Assembly (NCBI RefSeq): GCF_027595985.1
Contig: NC_073305.1
Span: 81,338,474-81,402,473 of the forward strand
Direction of reading: 5' to 3'
DNA length: 64,000 bases
Source: Sorex araneus
Taxonomy: Eukaryota > Chordata > Mammalia > Eulipotyphla > Soricidae
How positions within the stretch are numbered: the stretch's first letter is position 1; each line of letters begins with the position of its first letter. Below the pieces are notes generated by a model. That model saw only the letters and a list, made by a program, of their open reading frames with translations. It was not told where the DNA came from and ran no database searches. This document shows positions 57,821-64,000 of the stretch, one piece after another. The translations under genes and the position numbers were made by a program.

Positions 57821-58760
57821 TGAGGCTTGGCCCGAGCATGTGGGAAGTGGCCTGGAGTGTGGCGGTGGTGGGGTAGTGAAGATTGACTGCCAGGGCTGGG
57901 TCCCTTGGAGAGGGGAGGGCTCTCGACTGCCCCTCTCTGGGGTTCCCCTGGTGCGGAGTCTGGTGGCATGGTTATGGGGGCCTCATTTTATGCTCCCTTT
58001 CGGGAGGAGCAGCAGTGAGATCATGAGCCAAGTCCCACGGACTCAGGTAATGCTGAACTTTGTGATCTTGGGCTCTGGGCTCAACGGGACCCAGGAGCTG
58101 AGATTCTCTGCCTGCTTCCCCCAATCTCTGGTCACACCCATAAGCCACCTCCTGCCAGCTCCAGATAATTTTCTCATTGGGCATCCTCCAGATCTCACAG
58201 CTGCTTCTCCCAGAAGAGAGCATAAAATGAGGCCTCTATAACCATGCCACCGGACTCCGCGACAGGAGTGCCCCAGAGGGGGGCGGGTGAGAGCCCTCCC
58301 CACCCCAAGTGATCCAGCCCCAGCAGCCAACCTCCACTACCCCACAGCCACTACACTCCAAGCCGCTTTCTATACGCTTTGGCTGAGCCTCATGCATGAG
58401 TGAACATATTCCTTGACACATCATCATAAAGGGAATTATATATATACATATATATACATAAAATATATATATGCCTCTATGAGAGCCAGGCAAACTACTG
58501 AGAGTATCCTGCACACATGGAAGAGCCTGGCAAACTCCCCATGGCATATCCGAAATGCCAAATACAGTAATAATAACAGGTCTCATTCCCTAGACCCTGA
58601 AAAGAACCTCCAATCATTGGGAAAAAGGAGGGTTTTTCCCAAAGTAAGGAGAGTAAGGAGAGGCTGCTAAAATCTCAGGGCAGGGACGAATGGAAATGTT
58701 ACTGCTGCCTGCTTGAGTAAATCGATGAACAACAGAATGACAGTGATGACGTGATAAAAA
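57821..58760 (+). mobile_element. Foldback composite retroelement with RTE-like tail
   Basis: Arms of about 200 bases in inverted orientation (57821-58022 and 58191-58392) around a 168-base spacer. A TATA-rich linker (58437-58470), SINE-like body, AGGGACGAATGGAAATG, and RTE-like end with a GACAGTGATGACGTGATA tail follow. Open frames of 83-147 codons over the arms are artefacts of the palindrome. Confidence 0.85.
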
Positions 58761-58991
58761 TTTCTTATGTACTTTGGCTAACTTACTCTTTTCAAATATA
58801 TGTAGTATAAGTATCTTGTATCATCCTTACTTATAGCTTGATAGGTTATATCATTAAATACCTTAATAACTAGTATGCATATATGGACATGAATGCAACA
58901 CGCAATTCTATAATTATTCTGTCTTTTATCATAAAAAGTTTGAATTTTTAACCAGAAAAATTAATTTTTCTTTTCTTTTTTTAATTTTAAT

Positions 58992-59179
58992 TTCTTTTTT
59001 TTTCTTTTTTTTTTTCTTTTTGGATCACATCCGGCGATGTTCAAGGGTTTGTCCTGGCTCTGCACTCAGAAATTAATCCTGGCAGTGCCTGGGGAGCCAT
59101 ATGGAATATGGACAGATTGAACACAGGTTGGCTGCGTGCAAGGTAAATGCCCTACCCACTGTATTATCGCTCCAGCCCC
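58992..59179 (-). mobile_element. A-tailed tRNA SINE
   Basis: Long T-rich run, GGATCACATCCGGCGATG, GGCTGCGTGCAAGGTAAATG, ATTATCGCTCCAGCCCCC. Confidence 0.88.
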
Positions 59180-59285
59180 CAATTAATTTTTTTAATTAAT
59201 CTTTCGTGACCTCAAGCTTAAGATAGTTTGCTTTATTTGTTTTTCAAAGTTTAGATTTTAATATTTACAAATTTAAAATAAAAAT

Positions 59286-59430
59286 GGCTTTGGGGCCACA
59301 TGTGGCAGCACTCAAACTCTACTCCTGGTTCATGTCTCAGGGATCATTCCTAGACCGTATATGATTCTGGGGACCCAACCCAGGTCAGCCACAGCAAGGA
59401 GAGCATATTATCTGATGTACTCAATCTTGG
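59286..59430 (-). mobile_element. A-tailed tRNA SINE, old
   Basis: GGGGCCACATGTGGCAGCACTC, GGGGACCCAACCCAGGTCAGCC. Confidence 0.6.
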
Positions 59431-59501
59431 TTTTTATATTTACAACCTTAGCTCCACCAGAATACTCTTTAGTGAGTTGATAAGAATGTGTTTCTACGCA
59501 G

Positions 59502-59660
59502 GACTGGGGCGATAGTACAATGGGTAGGGCAGTGGCTTGAATTCTGCTACACCAGGCAAGGTACCCAGAATCCCATACAGTCCCCAGTGAACTTGCAGGA
59601 ATAATTCTTGAGCCTAGATCAAGGAGTTACCTCTGAGCATTGACTTGTCTTTGGAAAAAA
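59502..59660 (+). mobile_element. A-tailed tRNA SINE, diverged
   Basis: GGACTGGGGCGATAGTACAATG head, AATCCCATACAGTCCCCAG, A-rich tail. Confidence 0.75.
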
Positions 59661-60299
59661 AAAGTACTTCTACACATGAAAACGCGCTGTCCTAACATAT
59701 TATTAAAAAGGTCAGTTTTCCATAGTTTTGCAATTCATCTCTTCTAGCAAACACCTTTATGTGCTTAGAGATATGTGTATGGGCACTATCATAATCTTTC
59801 TTCTAACTTTATAAAAATTCTTGATTACTCTGTTTGAGCAGTTTTTCAGAATTTTCTTATTCTGTTCTTGAAGGTTCACTCCTCCATGTAAATTTTGAAT
59901 ATCGTCAAGTAACATAAAAGCCCTGTAAAGAATTTTATTAGCGTTGCATTTAAATCTTATAGACCAATATTAGTAACCAAAAATATTTACTAACCAATAT
60001 TAGTAAATATTTTTATGGAACAGAGTTCCCATTTATTAATAATATTTTCTATGTAAATACCTATGTATAGATCATTTGATGTCCTTTATTATATTTCAAT
60101 AAAGCTATTATCTATTTTTATTCAAGTACCTTATTGTAATCTCATAGATTACTTATACTGTGAAATTAACTTTATTTGTTGTACTATATAAATAGTTATA
60201 TAGGCATTGTTATTGATTTTATACATACTCTCAATATTAACTTTTTCAACATTTTCTCTGGTCTGTCTGCAGAAGTTGCATTCTTATGTTAAACTTAGT
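59661..60299. other. Upstream of MEP1A, repeat-poor AT-rich sequence
   Basis: No repeat or coding signal. May hold distal MEP1A regulatory sequence, but nothing specific is visible. Confidence 0.4.
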
Positions 60300-60446
60300 A
60301 TCTGTCCACAAAAGGGTCAATGACATTTTCTTTGCCTATTTTTTTCAGTATATATGTAAGGGTCAAAGTTTCTAATATGATTGCTCGGGCAAGGTTCAAA
60401 AAGAGTTTATCACAAGGTGTTTGGCTAAGTTTATTCACTTGCAACA
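60300..60446 (+). promoter_or_regulatory. MEP1A: MEP1A proximal promoter and 5' UTR region
   Basis: Repeat-free sequence immediately before the MEP1A start codon. GGGTCAAAGTT at 60360-60370 resembles an HNF4/DR1-type site. AAGGTTCAAA at 60392-60401 is a second related half-site, and TTTATC and TTTATTC are GATA-like and CDX-like words. Meprin alpha is an intestinal and renal brush-border enzyme, and genes of that class are typically HNF4/CDX driven, so the motifs are plausible. No clear TATA box is seen close to the ATG. Confidence 0.35.
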
Positions 60447-60515
60447 ATGGGTTCGACTAGATCTACCTGCGTTCTCTGTTTCATCTTGGTTTTTGCCCAT
60501 ATAGCAGCTGTAACA
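60447..60515 (+). CDS. MEP1A: MEP1A exon 1, signal peptide (meprin A subunit alpha)
   Basis: ATG at 60447 encodes 23 residues, beginning MGSTRSTCVLCFILVFAH, before a GTAAGT donor at 60516 (phase 0). This is a typical secretory signal peptide with a hydrophobic core and small residues before the cut. It matches mammalian MEP1A exon 1. Meprin alpha is a secreted, zinc-dependent astacin-family endopeptidase that forms disulfide-linked oligomers and cleaves peptides, cytokines and matrix proteins at intestinal and kidney epithelia. Only the first five exons lie in this window; the catalytic HEXXHXXGXXH exon and the MAM, TRAF/MATH and EGF regions lie beyond the right edge. Confidence 0.95.
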
Positions 60516-60605
60516 GTAAGTAGAGTTCTTCTCTCCTGCATATTTAGAAATGTCCATTCAAATATACATTATGAATTTTATGCATATTTATTTATTTTCT
60601 TACAG

Positions 60606-60630
60606 ATTAAACACCATCCTAAAGGAAGTG
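60606..60630 (+). CDS. MEP1A: MEP1A exon 2, micro-exon
   Basis: A 25-base exon between a TTTCTTACAG acceptor and a GTAAGA donor encodes IKHHPKGS plus one base (phase 0 in, phase 1 out). It begins the propeptide. Flanking introns are very short (90 and 82 bases). The length and phase are right for MEP1A, although the sequence is less conserved than in exons 3-5. Confidence 0.88.
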
Positions 60631-60712
60631 GTAAGAATTGACTGAAATGCAATAACATTTCAGAACTTTCTTTAGTTTAGTAAGACTAAACTATTTTTCC
60701 AACTTTTAACAG

Positions 60713-60763
60713 GGCATAATGCAGGTTTTAATGAACAGAAGGATATTACAGAAATCAATTCAG
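60713..60763 (+). CDS. MEP1A: MEP1A exon 3, propeptide
   Basis: Acceptor TTTTAACAG and donor GTGGGT bound a 51-base exon encoding GHNAGFNEQKDITEINS. The FNEQKDITEIN stretch corresponds to the conserved FGEQKDISEIN propeptide block of mammalian meprin alpha. Entry and exit are both phase 1. Confidence 0.93.
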
Positions 60764-61792
60764 GTGGGTTCAACTTAGTTCCTTCTTTTTTAATGCTATG
60801 GGGAGAAATTATGTGGAGAAATATTTGTTAGTGTTTCCTCAGAATTTGCAGGGTTTATGGAAATCTAAAAATTGAAAAGACAAGAAGGATTAGAGAAGAT
60901 TTTCTTGGGGCACTGGTGACTTCTCAATGGATCTAGAAATACATAATTTTTGTGATTAAAATTTTATTTCTCCAGTTTTCATTTTGAAAATATAGAGAGA
61001 AAAATGGATGATTATTTTTCTTGCTAAACAAAAATATGAATAATAAGCCTAAACTTACCTTTAGTGAGAAAAAATACCTTTATAATTGCCCATCATAATC
61101 TCAAACAACTACTGCTTAGAGATAAAGGTGTTTGATTTTAATATTAATCCTCAAATTCATTTCTTAAGAAAATTCATCAACTTCATCAATTATTAAAAGG
61201 AGAGAGAAACTGAGTTATCATCTTCCTCTTGTCCTGTCCCTGAACTGAGAGAGAAACCTGTACCTTCTAAGTGTTTGGGTTTTGTATTGGGGAGAAACAG
61301 AGGTAGTTTTGAACATCAACATTTCATGGTTTGAAAAATATTTCATATTCAGTGGCATATTTATCCTGTCAACTTCTACTGTGGGTATGTGACCCCTGAG
61401 CTTGTTTAGAGGGTACTATTTTTTTAATGTGAAAAGGAAAATTAATCCATTTACCTAGCACCAGTCAGAGGACAGTACAATAGCAGAAAAAATCCAGGAT
61501 GGAAAATTCGCAGTCCTGACATTCACTCAGTCACTGACTACTGTTTATATCACTTCCTGTCTCAGGACTGTTTGTCTTTTAAACTATCATATTTGTGAGA
61601 ATATATATTATAATTCATATCTAATATTCTTGAACTAGACTTTTTGCTTAAAAGCCTTTCAAAACATAGAGGATGTGATAGCATGTGTATGTATAATATA
61701 TATACATATATATATATATTTGCTCAATTTGGGATAACTTTGATTCAAGTTTTACCAATACAGTTAAATTTTTTTAAAAAATGATTGCTTTA

Positions 61793-62488
61793 ACTGTTTA
61801 CAATAGCCAGAATCTGGAAAAAACCCGAATGCCCCAGAACGGATGACTGGTTGAGCAAACTTTGGTACATCTATACAATGGAATACTATGCAGCTGTTAG
61901 AAAAAAGGAGGTCAAGAATTTTGTAGTTAAGTGGATGGGCATGAAAAGTTTCATGCTGAGTGAAATGAGTCAGAAAGAGAGAGACAGACATAGAAAGATT
62001 GCACTCATCTATGGTATATAGAATAACAGAGTGGGAGACTAACACCCAAGAACTGTAGAAATAAGTACCAGGAGGTTGACTCCATGGCTTCGAGGATGGC
62101 CTCACGTTCCGGGGTAAGGTCAACTCAGAGAAGCGATCACCAACTACATTGTAGTCGAAGGCCATGTGGGGGAAGGGAGTTGCGGGCTGAATGAGGGCTA
62201 GAGACTGAGCACAGCGGCCACTCAACACCTTTATTGCAAACCACAACAGCTAATTAGAGAGAGAAAACAGAAGGGAATGCCTTGCCACAGTGGCAGGGTG
62301 GGGTGGGGGGGAGATGGGATTGGGGAGGGTGGGAGGGACACTGGGTTTACGGGTGGTGGAGAATGGGCACTGGTGAAGGGATGGGTTCCCGAACTTTGTA
62401 TGAGGGAAGTATAAGCACAAAAGTGTATAAATCTGTAACTGTACCCTCACGGTGATTCTCTAATTAAAAATAAATAAATTAAAAAAAA
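61793..62488 (+). mobile_element. 5'-truncated L1 in MEP1A intron 3
   Basis: Perfect 12-base duplication ATGATTGCTTTA at 61781-61792 and 62489-62500. Encodes the last part of ORF2 (LWYIYTMEYYAAVRKKEV, SEMSQKERDRHRKIALIYG) in the sense orientation of MEP1A, then a 3' UTR and A-rich tail. Confidence 0.95.
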
Positions 62489-62535
62489 ATGATTGCTTTA
62501 CTAAAAGTCCCTTTTACTTATGCTTAATTAAATAT

Positions 62536-62785
62536 CACTGTATCACTGTCATCCCATTGCTCATCGATTTGCTTGAGCGGGCACCAGTAACGTCTCCATT
62601 GTGAGACTTGTTGTTATTGTTTTTGGCATATCAAATATGCCATTTGTAGCTAGCTTGCCAGGCTCTACTGTGCGGGTGAGATACTCTCGGTTGCTTGCCA
62701 GCTCTCCGAGAGGGACGGAGGAATTGAACCTGGGTCAGCCACATGCAAGACAAATACTCTACCCACTGTGCTATTGCTCCAGCCC
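62536..62785 (-). mobile_element. RTE-tailed tRNA SINE in MEP1A intron 3
   Basis: Perfect 11-base duplication TAATTAAATAT at 62525-62535 and 62786-62796. Complete minus-strand copy lying antisense to MEP1A just upstream of exon 4. Confidence 0.96.
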
Positions 62786-62821
62786 TAATTAAATATATAT
62801 TTATTTCTAATCCACATCCAG

Positions 62822-62862
62822 CTGCTGGTTTGGACCTCTTTCAAGGAGACATATTCCTGAAT
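62822..62862 (+). CDS. MEP1A: MEP1A exon 4, propeptide aspartate-switch motif
   Basis: A 41-base exon encodes AAGLDLFQGDIFLN and is followed by GTGAGT. It carries the astacin pro-domain motif FxGDI (here FQGDI), whose Asp coordinates the catalytic zinc in the zymogen. Its acceptor CACATCCAG lies only 25 bases after the target-site duplication of a SINE inserted in intron 3. Confidence 0.94.
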
Positions 62863-63374
62863 GTGAGTATCTCCCATGGACTGTCTGCTATGTTCCCAAA
62901 GACGGTTGGTTGGTTAGCCCACAGAATTCTGAGTCTTTGTTCTACGACCAGCCCTTGGTCGAGCACCTTGGAGGTGATAAAAGAATCTAATCCATAATCT
63001 GTATCTCCATACATTTCCACTCTAGTTGTGATGAGAAAAACTGATGAAAGAAATAGTACACACTACTGAGTCTGTAGTAATTACTCTGCTTATCCGTCCT
63101 AGTAAGTGCGGAATGAAAGAAAAGGCGATGCATCAATATGCTTAGAGCAGCTGTCTTAATCTGGGGGAACTGCAGTACTTCCTTATCCTGTGCTTATTTT
63201 CACTGAGTTTTCTAAATTATTTACTATAGGCTTTTGTCACATTTATAATCAAGGAACAAATACTACTCAACTGTCTGAATTGGGAGACAGATTGAGATGT
63301 GAAGAGTTAGTGAAGGAAGAGGTCAAAGAGTTCTCAAGAATTGACCTCAGCCACTTTTGTCTTTGTTTTTACAG

Positions 63375-63450
63375 AAATCCAGAAATGGCCTAAGAGACCC
63401 CAGTACCAGGTGGAAGTTCCCCATTCCTTACATTCTGGCTGACAATCTGG
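63375..63450 (+). CDS. MEP1A: MEP1A exon 5, activation site and start of catalytic domain
   Basis: Acceptor TTGTTTTTACAG and donor GTAATA bound a 76-base exon. It encodes [19 protein letters not shown] and continues ILADNLG (phase 0 in, 1 out). This is the propeptide/catalytic junction: trypsin-like activation of meprins occurs after the Arg of KSR, and RDPxTRWxFPIPY is the conserved astacin N-terminal block. It is intact. The gene continues beyond the window. Confidence 0.95.
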
Positions 63451-63661
63451 GTAATATTCATTGTTCTTAATTATGAGCTTGGAGTTTTTTTTCCTCTCCC
63501 TTTATCCTTCCTTCTGTTCATCATTTTTAGATTGAAAATAAGCACCAATGTTTAAGGGGACTTGTAAATCCTGGAAACTCATGATCTTATGGAATAAAGA
63601 AACCAGTGCTGCTAAACTGAGATAGAACATATAAAGAGAATTAGTTTTGTTTGCTTGTTTT

Positions 63662-63825
63662 GTTTTGACGCCACACCCAACAATGACTAGGGGTTACTCC
63701 TGGTTCTGCACTCGGTAATCACTCCTGGTGGTGCTTGGGGGAGCCATGTAGGATGCCACAGATAGTACCTGGGCTGACTGCATGCAAGGCCAGCACCTTA
63801 CAGGCTGTACTATCTCTCTAGTTCC
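63662..63825 (-). mobile_element. A-tailed tRNA SINE, diverged, in MEP1A intron 5
   Basis: TTTTGACGCCACACCCAACAATG, GGGGTTACTCCTGGTTCTGC, CTATCTCTCTAGTTCCC. Confidence 0.8.
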
Positions 63826-63883
63826 CAGTAACATTAGTTTGTTTTTTTTTTAATGAAGTACATATTAGCATGTTGGTAAAACT

Positions 63884-64000
63884 GTAGCACTGTAGCACTG
63901 TCCTCTCATTGTCATCGATTTGCTTGAGCAGGCACCAGTAACGTCTCCATTGTGAGACTTGTTGTTACTGCTTTTGGCATATTGAATACACCATGGAGAG
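63884..64000 (-). mobile_element. RTE-tailed tRNA SINE, cut by the window edge
   Basis: TAGCACTGTAGCACTGTCC tail, GAGCAGGCACCAGTAACGTC and the body start. The head lies beyond 64000. Confidence 0.9.

Noticed and set aside
57798-58241. 147-codon open frame
   Set aside because: Spans the arm and spacer of the foldback element; overlapping open frames occur on both strands because of the palindrome and GC content.

Overview
The window is mammalian nuclear DNA and almost certainly comes from a shrew (Soricidae, most likely Sorex). It is saturated with one tRNA-derived SINE family of the shrew type (internal A box TAGCACAGTGGG, B box GGTTCGATTCC). It also carries a 2.8 kb RTE-clade LINE of the kind reported in the common shrew. 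Only two genes are supported, both on the + strand and both split into small exons. ANKRD66 occupies 176-8214 in three coding exons and appears complete and intact. The 5' end of MEP1A (meprin A alpha subunit, an astacin metalloprotease) occupies 60447 to beyond 63450 in five exons and continues past the window. This order and orientation matches the human 6p12.3 neighbourhood (ANKRD66 then MEP1A), so the roughly 52 kb between them is intergenic.

Layout. 1-9.1 kb: ANKRD66, whose 6.5 kb second intron carries SINEs, a composite element and a GGAA microsatellite. 9.1-16.2 kb: SINEs, an MLT1 LTR and an old repeat split by an LTR-like insertion. 16.25-19.04 kb: the RTE element. 20.3-25.8 kb: a four-level nest, in which an ancient L1 is interrupted by an L1-derived composite and by a near full-length LIN28A retrocopy, itself interrupted by a young L1. 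26-60 kb: SINEs, L1 tails, microsatellites, further composites and a foldback element. 60.3-64 kb: MEP1A 5' end, with an L1 and a SINE in intron 3.

The main biology is the interplay of mobile elements. One tRNA-like head is joined to different 3' ends: an A-tailed form (presumably L1-mobilised) and a form whose last 60 or so bases copy the 3' end of the RTE reading frame and end in GTGATAC/GTGCTAC-like repeats rather than poly(A). Larger GC-rich composites carry the same RTE tail. A separate set of composites joins a GC-rich head to the L1 3' UTR. Target-site duplications (TSDs) legible at many copies fix the boundaries and the relative order of insertion. All coordinates were read by eye. 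Family names beyond RTE, L1, the shrew tRNA SINE, MLT1, LIN28A, ANKRD66 and MEP1A are descriptive only.
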